Shown here one piece after another: positions 36,901 to 49,300 of a stretch of DNA of 64,000 nucleotides. Source of the DNA: Thunnus maccoyii (taxonomy: Eukaryota > Chordata > Actinopteri > Scombriformes > Scombridae); the NCBI RefSeq assembly GCF_910596095.1, contig NC_056552.1:13621111-13685110 (forward strand), given 5' to 3'. The position numbers and the translations under genes are program-made. The notes under the pieces were generated by a model. It was not told the DNA's origin. It searched no databases and saw nothing but the letters and a program-made list of their open reading frames with translations. Each line of letters begins with the position of its first letter. Position 1 is the first letter of the stretch.

Positions 36901-39429
36901 ACCATTCACTTGTTTTTCACCTGTGGAATCAGCTCTGTTTTCAGCAACGGAAGAGGCAGCTAGCTGATTAGTGGCTGCTAATGAGGTAACTGGCTCCAGC
37001 TGGGTGTTTGAGAAAACTACCGGCACCTTATTGGTTTCAAGATTATCTATAAATTGAGTGAAGAGCTCGTCCTCACTTGAGAATCTGTCGCTGAACAGTA
37101 GCATAGAGTCTTCATCCTCGTTTCCAGATACATCATTATTAAAAAGGGCTCTTCTGGGTTCACTATTGATGACTTCAGTCTCTGCAGGGAATTCAGAAAG
37201 AGGAGAGTAGGATATTGCCTCATTGTTGTCAGGAGAGGGTTCACTTGTGATAAAACCTCCACAAGCTTGCCCTCCACTCTCTGCCTTAAGAGGAGTTGAT
37301 GAAAGCTCTGTTTTACTTTCTTGGGAAGCACTGATAGACTTCTGGCCTTTAGTAGAGGACGACCAACCTTTCTTTTTCTTAAAATCCTCTGGGCCAGGTG
37401 AGCGCAGTAACAGAAGGCCATTTGTTCGTTTGGATGGAGGTGTTTCATTGTGATTATTGAGAGAGGAGGCACTATGATTGGATAGGGCAGAAATACTTAA
37501 AGCACTGTCCTGTGAAGACTCTAAAGCAGAGTCATCCACCTCAGTGTCTATCAGTCCTGGGAGACAACTGAGACTATTCTCCTTGCTGGTCTCTGCCTGC
37601 TGGGACAGACTGAGGAAGCCTGTGTCGCTGTTTGCTCGATTGTGGGCCAGTAGTGTGTGGTTGAATTTCTTGTAATGGTTTGGAATGGAGGAGGAGCACT
37701 GGAGGCCAGCTGGACATTCTGTATGAACATAAGACACGAGTCATCAGACCAGGATGCATAATATTCAGAATCCAAAACCTCTCAATACAAAATCTGAAAG
37801 TGCAGTTTGATGATGTTTATACAGATATTTTTTTTAATGGGCACAACATTAATTTATCGTTTACTTATCACAGAAAGTAGTATCCAACCAGTTGTATGAT
37901 GTCATGTGGTTCTCAAGGGAGCTTTCTAAAGTCTGGGAAAATAACCCTGATGATGTCATTAGGGTCATCTCAGACTGGGGTTGATTCGTCAAATTTTGGA
38001 GAAGAAGCCTAAGTTACCAACTGGGGGTGTGGAGTTAGAAAACATGTCAGGGAGCGTCAGGTTCTGTACCAATTACCAGTTTATGACTTGCAACAAATGT
38101 TTTCCTCAACATCAAAGTCGTAATCATGACTGGGAAAGTCTGATTTTTTTGACTGTATAAAGTATTAAACCCAAGTTTATGGGTTATAGTGTAACAGGTA
38201 TGATATCAATGTTTAATTATCAACAATGAATTAATTTCATCTGCATAGGGTGCATCATCATTATCGATTAATCTGCTGGTTATTTTCTCAATTAACTAAT
38301 AGACTTTATTATCAGATATGACAAAAACAACGGCAAATTCTCACATCTAAGAAGCTACAACCACAAAATACAAAGGTATTTTTGCATGAAAAGTTGCTAA
38401 AACAATTAATCAATAATCAAAATAGTTACCAATACATTTTCTGTCAATCGGCCAATCAATTAATTGACTAATCGTTGCAGCTCTAAATCTGTATTTTTGA
38501 TCTCTAATCATACAACCATCATAAACATGGAAATCACACCCACCCCAATGAAACACACTTTCAATGTGCATCATGGGAAATGTAGGATCCAGTGTTTTTG
38601 GTCCAGCTTGATAGAATATTTCAGAATATTTCATCTCTGCTGCATCAATTTTGACCATTGTTTTTTTTTTTTCCTTTTAAATCTGCCTCTTATCAATCCC
38701 ACAGCTTTATGGAAGTGGACATGTTTTATTTTTGGGTGTCTTTAATGTATAAAATGATAAGAATCTTTATAATTTCATCCATTAAAACAAACAGATACCA
38801 TGTATGCACCTGTATATAAGATAACCTGTGTGGGGAGAGAGGACTACAGGTCAACAAATACATACACAGAGCTAGACTGATGAGAGGTTTCAGATATGGA
38901 TGCCGTATGTTTACTTCATCAGAAACTTTGGTTATGACTGTGTTATTTATGCGGTATCAGGCAGCTTTAAGGTGAATGGTGGAAATATATGGATATCTGT
39001 ACCTTTGCATGTGTCCCTGGGGGTGTCAAGACATTCGGCAACATGCCATCTTTGAGACTGTACCACCAAAATGGAAAATGGCATCTGACAGATAGGACAA
39101 AAGTGTCCAGTGGATGGTCCCTCAGCTGCATTCAATTCACGTTTGAGTGTCTCATGAGTTGGAGAAGACTTTGAGGGTGTCACTAAGCTGCTATGCTCTT
39201 CTTTATTAACATTAGCAGCACTGACATCACCGTTTTCTGCAGCTTTGACTTTCACATTACTGCCAGGTGACTTGGCTGAGGAAGAAGTGGCTCTCTTTGA
39301 CGTCTTTCTGGAGGTGCATCTTCTCTTGGCCGCAGTTCCAGTCACAGACACTGATTCGTGTCTCTTCTGTTTCTTCTGGAGAGGTTTATACTCCCAAATG
39401 TCATTTTCAGAGTGGTCCTTCTGTGACAT
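28414..39429 (-). CDS. dclre1a: DNA cross-link repair 1A (SNM1A) 5'-exonuclease
   Basis: Nine exons: 39429-39003, 37718-36297, 36200-36067, 34679-34561, 33864-33721, 33327-33182, 31582-31428, 30158-30017 and 28580-28414. They sum to 2856 nt, giving 951 aa. It is a nuclear nuclease that digests past DNA interstrand cross-links. The ATG (39429-39427) begins [14 protein letters not shown]4 ubiquitin-binding finger has C111, C114, H129 and C133. The 1422-nt second exon is Ser-rich and disordered, and carries a PIP-box-like QTDIGVFF at about 501-508. The metallo-beta-lactamase/beta-CASP domain starts near [13 protein letters not shown] (D623). It holds HFHSDH (640-645), NHCPG (700-704), HTGDFRAD (D723), YLDTT (D747) and the C-terminal GIPYSEHSS (H903), so the metal ligands look intact. 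The residue two before N700 is Glu (EANHCPG) where human has Asp. The gene is head to head with nhlrc2 and convergent with plekhs1. Exon 7 is flanked by an inverted repeat. Confidence 0.96.
28926..28961. repeat. CA microsatellite in the last dclre1a intron
   Basis: (CA)n interrupted by one CG dinucleotide. It creates meaningless HTHTHT open frames. Confidence 0.95.
29268..29289. repeat. GA microsatellite
   Basis: (GA)n run in the last dclre1a intron. Confidence 0.9.
30374..30509 (+). repeat. left arm of 136-bp intronic inverted repeat in dclre1a
   Basis: This arm starts CATAACCTCAAACAATTACA and is the reverse complement of 32945-33080 with four mismatches that I could count. It lies in the intron between exons 7 and 8. 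Confidence 0.93.
32945..33080 (-). repeat. right arm of 136-bp intronic inverted repeat in dclre1a
   Basis: Inverted partner of 30374-30509. It lies in the intron between exons 6 and 7, ending about 100 nt from exon 6. The arms are about 2.4 kb apart and enclose only exon 7. Confidence 0.93.
33877..33924. repeat. AAT microsatellite beside a dclre1a splice acceptor
   Basis: About 16 AAT units. Read on the minus strand it is (TTA)n, ending a few bases before the TTTTCCTTTTTAG acceptor of exon 5. Confidence 0.95.
38246..38485 (+). mobile_element. hAT-type MITE, copy C, in dclre1a intron 1
   Basis: It begins TAGGGTGCATC and ends ATCGTTGCAGCTCTA. The flanks CATCTGCA and AATCTGTA are a decayed 8-bp target duplication (6 of 8). 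It is shorter (240 bp) than the other copies. Confidence 0.7.
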
Positions 39430-40172
39430 TTGGAGCAAAAGCAAGCGACCTCCTCAAAGCCCTCGTTATTACCAAAGACGCGGTGTTTGATAACATCCCG
39501 CGGTTGTCGTTGCAGACGGTAACAGCTGTTGCGGGAGATTAACAATTACTAGTAGCTTCCTTGATATTGTAGGAATAAAAGTAGCTCGAAAATAGGTTCT
39601 CATAGCTGTTAATTACGATTTGGAGTTGAATATCTTATTATCAACACATTACTGTTTCGTAAAGCTCTTACCGCCACAGTGCATCAATGAATGTAGTAAA
39701 AGCAACTACAGAAACGGAGCCGCACTTTCCACAAATTTTGTAAACCAGTTCAATTTAAAGACTGTAAAAAAAAAATCAATAAGTATTCACATGATGATCT
39801 ATTCAAAAAACGTAACTAAAGTGTGAAAAAATGTAGTAATTGAATTGATTATTATTTTGTTTTATTATTATTTTTATTGTCGAAATCAGCGGTATGAATC
39901 TATGTCGGGAGTTCACCGGCTAGCAGGCTGGCTGTTCTTGCGACACTCTCGAGAGATTTGTACGCATTGTTTGTCATTGCACAAAATAATTATGTTTTAT
40001 GGTGTGACAACGCTGTGGTTAATGTCTGGTTTGGTTTAGAAATAAAAAACACTTGGTTATGTTTGGGGAAAGAGAGGAGAGATCATGGCTTGTGTTCAAA
40101 TGATCACTCTCGCGAGATCTTTCGCAAATCTAGGGTTACCATTGAGACACAACCCTGGTTGTTGTTAGAAAC
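39430..40172. promoter_or_regulatory. bidirectional dclre1a/nhlrc2 promoter interval
   Basis: Only 743 bp separate the two divergent start codons. No TATA box is evident at either end. A TCTCGCGAGA palindrome lies at 40108-40117, 56 bp before the nhlrc2 ATG, and a related CTCTCGAGAG lies near 39946. TCTCGCGAGA is an established core element of TATA-less, often bidirectional housekeeping promoters. A shared promoter is inference. Confidence 0.7.
40108..40117. promoter_or_regulatory. TCTCGCGAGA promoter palindrome
   Basis: A perfect 10-bp palindrome in the divergent promoter. It is a known motif of ubiquitously expressed vertebrate promoters. Confidence 0.75.
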
Positions 40173-43100
40173 ATGGCGTCTAAGTGCAGCCTCTCCACCC
40201 TGTTTCCTATCCAAAGTCAGCTGGATTGCGCCCTAGATGACGCCACAACACAGCAAGAGAAAGAAAATCTTGTCTACCAGTACTTGAGAAAACTAGACGA
40301 GAGACAGGATCTGAAGATACCCGATTTCCAGACAGGTTAGACCATCATAACTTAGCACTATATCCGGAGTTCAGTTTGCCAACTCTGCATGTCTCAACTG
40401 GACCAAACACGTCCATACATTATTAGTACTGGACATTCTGGGGTAGTTAATGAACACATGTGCTCTTTTTTTCTTTCTTGTGCTCTTTTAACATTTAATT
40501 ACTTTTAGCGTTATCTAGCTATATGTGTTTCTCACAGTATTACATGCATGCTAACCACAATTTATCAACACTCTCAGAACAGCTGATGACACAATCAGAA
40601 AAGTTACAACAAATACTTATTTCGGACCATATTAAAAGCATTAAAACATACAAAAATACTCTGCTCGGAGCAATGATGTGTGTTTAATGTGGTTTTTCCA
40701 GAAAAAAACGTAATTACCACGTTCAAATCCTTAAAATGACATCTACTCCTCCTCCCTCATTAAAAATTCAAGAATCTATGAATATGCAAAATTTTCATAA
40801 GTTTTCCTGCTGGACACAAGATGTCTCGTACTTCACTGTAAAGTCCATTCTCAGTGTTTGTGCACTGGAGGCTTTAAATTTCCACATCACACTTTTATAA
40901 GTTGCATGCTGGACCAGGATTGGCGTCACAACTAGTTGTGATGTCACAGATCATGCTTGTAGGCCCACCCCTTAAAATAAGATTTTCAGTGAGCACAGAG
41001 AAACTTTTCCACTTTCAGCAGATGAAATGTGAAAACAGCCTTCTAGTGTCAAACTCTGCACATATGTCCTTCTGCACATAGAAGCTCAAACATCCAACTG
41101 AAACATATTTTTGAGTGGGAGAGGACTTCAATAAGGAACAGTGCCTTCCGTGGTGTATTTTGTTGCATTATTGTAACAACTTTGACAGTTTTGTCAGTTT
41201 CCTCTGTCCAAGTTATACTTTCATCAGTGCCCTAGTTGTTCTTTTGTAACTATGAGTATGGCATCAACAGGAAGCCACAAATCTATGTGGCTGTAAAGCA
41301 AATATGTTTTTCTCCTTGATTAATGGGCGATGCTGCACCAACATGCTCCCTACTAACACCATAATACCTCTTATAAAACAAGGTGATATATGCAAAATTT
41401 GTTTGAAATTCAACAGGGAAACACTGTCCAAGGAAACACAAGGGGAATTTTACAGGGCTGCAACTAACAATTATTTTCATTAACGATTAATTTGTTGATT
41501 AATTTATCAATTAATCAATTAGTTCTTTGGTCCATAAAATGTCAGAAAAGGGTGAAAAATGTCGATCACTGTTTCCCAGAGCCCAAGGTGACATCTTAAA
41601 ATGTCTTGTTTTGTCCACAACCGAAATACATTCAGTTTACTGTCATAGAAGACTAAATAAACTGGAAAATATTCACATTTGAGAAGCTGGAATCAGAGAA
41701 TTTGGAGTTTTTATTTTATTTTAACTAACTTAAAATGATTTAAAGATTATCAAAATAGTTGGTAACTAGTTGACTAATCATTGCTCTTGCTCTAGTTTGT
41801 TCATCCTATTCTTAAAGCAACACCAACAACATTATAAGAATAACAACACTAACAGCTGTCTTTTACAGCTGCTTTAATTACACCATAAAATGAATAGTAT
41901 TGGCCAATAACAGAGAAATAAAATCTGTTGCTAATGCTGTTGACAGTAAGACAAAATAAAGGTAAATAAAAGATTCTGGTGTCAAATAGAAGTAATAGTT
42001 TGTTGATGGGGCCCTCGGTCGATATCAACAGGTGGAAATTTCCATAAGGTGCAACATGTAGGCAATATCCCATCACACCAGTAGATGGTGATCTACAGTA
42101 GAACATCAAACAGCAGAATAAACAGGCCTGTATGGGGACAACAACCAGGCCCTCAACCCCCCCATGAACCCTACTGTATAGCAGACACAGGTTTAAAATG
42201 TATGTTTTTCTATTTATGGAGCCGATTTGGGGTGTATAATTTCATGATTATCATTTGTTCAACATTAGGTTATCTAGTCTATCTAACAAAGGGGGGCACA
42301 ACAGCAAAAAGGTGTCTTACCTTGATCACAGTATGTCTTTTGACATTTGACACGTGGTCGAAAAACAGCATACCAGTCTAGTTTGAGGCCACACTAATAA
42401 GAAACGGGTTGTGAGTTGATTTGGGTGAGCATTACCTTATTTACACATGAAACTTGAGTAAAACAACTTCACATAGTAGATGCACCTTTTTGTTAACATT
42501 CTTTTATACAGATGAAATCTTGAAACTTTGAAATCAGCAGTATTAGTATTTCTTCTTTCTCCTACTTTGTGTGTGCATGCATCGTTCGTACAGCTAGAAT
42601 AAGAGGGGGACGTTGCCAAGCGCTGCAGCAGCACAAGTAAAACAAAGAGGCAGTAGAAATATTCACAATTAATAACAAGAATGTCATGTAAGAGATGTTG
42701 ATGTGGAGGGGAGGGTATTATACTAAGCACTACATGCTAGATTTTGGTGCTCAGTGTGCTGTAAAATATTGACGATGTGACAAACATTATCAGACACAAT
42801 CTAGAGTGCTTGTGCGGTAATCGTGGAAAAACTCATCAGCCACGATCTAGATCTTCAGAAATTCATTTATGGCATTTAATAGCTTCATAACACTTCTGAA
42901 GTTGTGAGCGTTTCCAAATCATTGATTTGATCCATCAAGTTTTCCAACTTTTTCACCGTATGACATAAATGCAGCGTCAGGACAGATAGATATACCCTTT
43001 AGGTATTTTTGTGACTACTACCATCACCCTCCTGTAGGACAGTGATGAGCACTATAAAGCGTTTGCCTACACTATGACTAAACATAATTAATAAGATGAC

Positions 43101-43320
43101 AGCATCATTTTCCACTCTGTGATTTGCTTCAGGCTTGGAATGGCTGAACACGGAGGGGCCTCTGTCTTTGAACAAGGAGCTGGCTGGTAAAGTGGTGCTA
43201 CTGGACTTCTTTACTTACTGCTGCATCAACTGCATGCACATCCTGCCTGACCTGCACCAGCTTGAGAAGAAACACTCTGTCAAAGGTATGGATTTACATT
43301 TGCTTGTAAAAGAACAGTCA

Positions 43321-43352
<32 letters not shown>

Positions 43353-46300
43353 TGGTCTTAAAGTGGTTGAGAGATTAAATGGAAGCAGAGGGTAGCAATG
43401 CAAGTCTGAGAATCTCATATAGATAATTCAATCTACATGAAGAAATGCCTGCAGTATGTGAGGAAATTATTGATTTTACAGAGCAATAAACCTTCATCAG
43501 ATAGGGAAAAAACTGTCAAAACCCATTTCCCATCACCCAACTATCCAATTTAAGCAAAAGCAAAGCATTACGATAATATGGAATAACTTGATTTGTGTTA
43601 TGTTGTTACAAAGCACCTGGGAAAACACGACTATCAGATTGGTCTGAGCTATGTGGCAGAAAGGAAAACTGGAGAACCTCATGTTTGTCTTTTGTTTCTT
43701 GGGTTGTAAATATTTCTCACATGGTCATTTTTTACTGTAAAATAATTTCACCAGATAGCTGGAAAAAAATCACAGTAAAATGAAATTGTCAAGTGTAAAT
43801 TTTCAGGCTTGGACCTTCTTATCAAATACACCCTGCCTGTCAGTGGATTGGCTGTATCTACAAGAGGCTGTGACAAATTGAAATGAAGTAGAGTAAAGCT
43901 GGCAGGTTGTGTTTATAATCAATCCTTATTTGCTATATAGTGCACTATATTTACTGCTCTCATATTTATGCCTGACTTTTTATGTATCGACTTTATAGTG
44001 CCCGCAAAAATTTCAACAATGGAAGAAAAAAAAAAAATGTAGCGTCCATTGTATGTACACTTCTTACTCCTAATGATGATGGTTTGTGTCTGAGTTCTCA
44101 GTTTACTGCTCACTATAGAAACCATTCAGTGTTCATTACATAGATAGTAGTGATTGACACTAAGTATCTGACTTCAAGGAAAACAAGGACTGGTTTCTGT
44201 CCAGTTCTTTGCTATAATTAGTTGGAGGCCAATGGAAAACAACAAAAAAATCTAAACTTTGCAAGATATTTTTCATTTGTTTTCTATGTAGAGTAGTTGG
44301 ATTATGGACAAAAAGCTGATATTAGTGCTTGTGCTGAATTTCTTCATGTATTCCTACATCTGTAGAATTCAGGTACATCAGGCCTTCAAGAAGGCAGCAG
44401 CCTGGCAGGCCTTACTAAGGGAACAAAAGTCCATCGGCGCCTTATTGCGTATCACGCTGCGTCACAGAAACATGTGTAAGTTCACTGGGCCAGAGAAGCT
44501 GTAGTACATCAAGTTGTTGTGTTCTAAGTACATGACGGCCCTTATCTCGGCTGTGAAGAGACAGTAACTAAAAATATGTCCAAGCTGCAGTGTCATTGAG
44601 TATGGGGCCCATAATTGTACCCTGTCGTAGTTCACTGTATTGCCCTTTATATAGCCTCTCCATGTAGAGCATAATCACATCCGACCGACTCTGGCATCCT
44701 GCTGGTCCTTCAAGGGATCATCAGAGGAAGCTGTGCTGCTTGAAATTCAGTTGTGAGCCAGACAGGCCGCTGGGCACCACGAGTGCACAGAACACACACG
44801 CTGCAGTTCTACCGCACATTTATCGTACTGGCCTTATCTTTGGCAGTGCTATGGGTACATTCTGTTTGCTGCTCTGGTCAGTGAGGTGTGGGAGCCACCC
44901 TGTCCAGTCACTCCCACAGTACACCCCCAACCCCCACCCTCCCTCTACCCCCACCCACCTATCGTCACTGCAATCTGTGCTGGTACTGCTTGGCAGAGAC
45001 CACGGGTGACGAAATCCGCTGCAGATTGTGTTGAGTTTGAAGGCTTGGAATTGTGTGTTTTTTACTTCTGTTGAGGCTGACTCAGTGACGGAACTGTCCA
45101 ATTGAGTACGTTTTATGGAGGACAAAAAGAGTTTTGTCTGCTTTAATGTCATCTGAAGTGGTCTGTGATTTACATTAAAATTTTGACACTTTGTCTGTTT
45201 TTGTGTGAAAAAGAGCTAGTTAATGTATGCATCTTAATTATGCAAATTAACATGCTTAAAGTTGTTTTTCACAACCAACGATGGCTTCTGTTCTGTTAGT
45301 TTTACTCGGTTAATATACTGCAGTTTCAGACTGTGCCTCATTTCTTTGTAATTGCATATTTTTATTGTATTTTAACTTTTATTTCAACCAGTGTGCACCT
45401 ACAGGCTTCTAGTACTATGTAGAACATTCATGAACTGCTTGTACTGTGAAAAGTTACCTGAATATGAACATGTAACAGATAAAAAATCATGTGTTTTTGA
45501 TCAACGTTGTCACATACAAGCATTTCTACCATCTCCTCCTCTACCGTCCAGAGTGATTGACTCTCCGGCTGGCAGCACTGTCAGCAGCCGGCAGGACGCT
45601 CGGCGGTGTGTTTAGATTGTATTACTGAACCAATACCAGGACGCAAGCTTTTTATTTCTTTGACGTTTTCACATCACAAACGATGAACAACAGCATTGAA
45701 ACACAAATCTCGCAGGTAAAACATGCAACTCATGTAGCTGTTATATCAGGTTAGTGCGGGGCAGCTGCTCTGCAGGTGCGCTTGATTTGACCGTAACCGT
45801 GGTAACTGGGCAGAGATGAGCCTCTTAAATTTGCACCCAAAATGCTGTCAAGACTTTCATTTACAATTTCCATCGCAGCCTCCGTGATCATCGACCGGGA
45901 AAGAGGCAGAAAAAAGGTGCATGCGCAGTTAAAGCACGCCAAATAACAATCACCCTGACAAAACACTCAGTGCAGAGTGAAAAAGGAGAGACATCCGCAG
46001 AGTGAAACAGATGAAACAGCAGGGGGGAGTTAACAGATAATTAGAATAGTTATAATTACAAACATCCCAAGATATGAGTGGAAAGTATTGTTCTTGCAAC
46101 TGCATTTATAACCTTTTTTTTTTTTTGACTCAAACGTTGCTTAACCATGTCATGTGATATGATACTTCAGTGCACTTTACCAGCAAAAATTACTGGGACC
46201 ACTTCAGAAAATTGCAGATGAACATTTACTATCCAGGAATTCACATTATAGACACTACAACTGACTATCCATGTAACAAACTGGCCACAATTTCATATTC

Positions 46301-49300
46301 CATATACTAGGTTTTTGACCTATGAGTCTATATGGGTGGGCTGGTGTTAAAGGGTTAACAACTACACATAATTTAATCTAAACGGAGGTTAAAAATATTT
46401 AAAAATGTAACATATTGATGATAACATGCCTTGGAAATCCCTTTATCAACTGTCACGCTGGATTCCATGTGAATGAAGTATTCTTAGAATAACGAGGTAG
46501 TTTTGACATTCCTGTCACTCCATCTGGCTTTGTTTACTTACAGTATTGTCGAGCTTTTCATGCAAGAAATCACATGAGTACAAAAGTGACTGTGTTTCAA
46601 TAGAGAGTCCCGTACTGGAAACACTGACTAGGGAAACAGGATGGAAACTTATCAAGATATCTGCTATGTTGGGCTGCTTAGCACCACAAAAGGGTCTGTT
46701 CAGCAGAGCATGCGGATCAACAACGTGTATTTTCCACAGTTTTTAGGCCATCCAGTTGCATAACCTTGTTGAAAATTACAAATTATAACCAACTGCTCTC
46801 ATTGTCTGCACAATAAGTGTAGTGTTAGGGATGCTCATGTACTCTCTTTGATGACTACTAAGACATGACTGAGGCACTAAAACATTTCTGAGAACATCAC
46901 TAAACTTCATGTTGTATTATGCTTGTGAGTCACAGACCTGATACCAAAGCAAGAAGGTTTTCAGTTGAAAATCACATTTGTTTCCCTTCTGCTTCTTTTA
47001 CCAAATCCTCTCCGACATCCGTGTTAGTGTGTGTAATGTTTGTGAACTCGTTATTGATTGAGATTATGCAACTTGTTGATACAGTGGTTTGGAGAAAAGA
47101 CTTAAAAGGGGATCTTCGTGAGATCACATTGATGGACATGAGTTTAAGCCATTTGTGTCTTTTAATTACTATCACACGCTCACTTATGGGTTAGTGGAAT
47201 AAATAGCAATAAATAATAAAGCAGAAATATAATTCAGTCATCATAGTACCAAACTAACAGGCATTTTTTTTCTTCTTATTTGAGGGAGCAAAAAGCAAAA
47301 ACATGCCCTGAAAATGTATTTTAATATATTTCTTTGACTCTCTATGTTTTGAATCTCTCTCTCTCAGACGGACTGGTTATTATTGGTGTGCATTCTGCGA
47401 AATTCCCCAATGAAAAGGTAAGTGTTTTCATCATCATTCGGTGCAGTCATCATCACATCACATCACTGTCGAATTTCCATAGAGCCAACGCTGTTACATA
47501 TTGATTATGATGCAGTCTTTTGTCAATATGAACCACTCTCTTACCCAAAGTGAGAAGTCAAAGAGCCAAAGCACTAATCTGTAACGTTACACCAGAACAC
47601 CAGCGTGACAATCTGATTTTTGGCAGCTCAGATAATATTTGTTATGTCTAAAATGATTTTTGTTATCAGTTTAAAACCTGTGCTCCGATCTTTAGAAAAC
47701 CCTCATAATACTGTCAGTCTCCCTTTTCTCTCCTTTCTGTTTCATTGTTTATGAAGCCAGTGTGGCTTAATACGCCATGGCAGACTAATTTCCATTCTCC
47801 TATTGCTGTCTTTGGGGGGGAAAGCATGCTTGATATGCAAAGTTATGTCCCATACTTGTTGACTGATTTATTTTTTTTTATGGTGTTTGGGCACATTTCC
47901 AGCTAAGATCAGGTTATCTGCTGTAAAATAGAGGTCATTTGGAAAATTCTTGGCTCATTAGTTACATAAGCCTTTGTGTCTCGGTAAAATGATTGCAGAT
48001 TATATTCTGTGCAGCTCTATCTTTGGGTCAGAGTTTTTCATGTCCACAAATAGTATTTGCATTAGAGAAGGAAGTGATTTCCCTAATTTTATGACGGATT
48101 TTCATAATTCTTTCATACGCTGTTCATTTAACTCAGATGCATTTATGGTATCGCAAACCGCCTTCATCAGGAAAAATACAAATAAAAAATCCAGTCACAT
48201 CATTACTCACTGGTCTATATTTGTCACCAACTCTTCACAGGTCCTTGACAACGTTCGCAGCGCCGTGCTTCGCTATGACATCTGCCACCCGGTGGTGAAC
48301 GACAGCGAGGCGCGTCTCTGGCATGAACTGGAGGTGTCCTGCTGGCCCACGCTCGTCCTTCTGGGCCCACATGGAAACCTGCTGTTCTCCCTGGTGGGCG
48401 AAGGCCACCGTGACAGGCTGATGCTTTTCACTGACTGCGCCCTCCGTCACTACGGGGAGCAGGGCCTGATGAAGACACACACAGTAGGCATCAAGCTGTA
48501 CCGAGACTCCCTGCCACCCAGCATCCTGTCCTTCCCTGGGAAGGTGGCTGCAGATAACAGTAACAAGAGACTGGTCATAGCTGATACTGGGCATCACCGA
48601 ATCCTGGTGGTGTCCTCTACTGGGCAGCTGTTACACGTCGTAGGAGGTAAGAAGAGGAATACATAGTTTAGTTAAAGTGATTTTTTTATTATATTTTTGT
48701 GTGCCAACCTCACTTCCACTCTGTGACATTTAAAAGAAAGGACATACAGTACCAGTCAAACATTTGGACACACTTTCTCAAGGGAACGGCACTGTATTTT
48801 GTGTTATAATATGTGCTAATTTAAATGGATTATGGATCAAATAAAAAAATGTTTTTCTTTGGTGTAATAATCTGTGAGAATCTTACAATATTTAAAAAAT
48901 ATTGATATTTTTAGATAAGTTGCATGCCTCAAAAACCCTCAGAGGAGCCACATGGTAGTCTATGCTGTCCCCAGACCAACAGAGAGGTTGGCAGCAGCAG
49001 GGATTTGTACACAGTGGGAACTGGCACTGACCTAAGTGTGGACAAAATGAGGGGGGGGGGGGAAGCAGGATTTGTTTTATTTTTGTAGGTTGACCTCATC
49101 CCATGGCACACATACTATATAAGTAATTAAAACATTTATGTTTGTTTAAGAATTTCAAAACATCAAGCAGATCTTAAAATGGCATTTTTTTTTTATAAGA
49201 AATTGATTATTTTTTCTGTCTGTATTGACAAACAGTGAGCAGCATTTAACTCCTGGAACAGATCAAATGTCTGATATCCAGCATACAGTATAAGATCATA

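Noticed and set aside
36285..37472. Several overlapping frames on both strands within dclre1a exon 2
   Set aside because: They are shadows of the true 1422-nt exon, whose frame joins in phase to both neighbours.
45751..45966. Minus-strand open frame of 71 codons in nhlrc2 intron 2, in a slightly CpG-rich patch
   Set aside because: No family recognised and no convincing splice sites or promoter; kept only as an unexplained frame.
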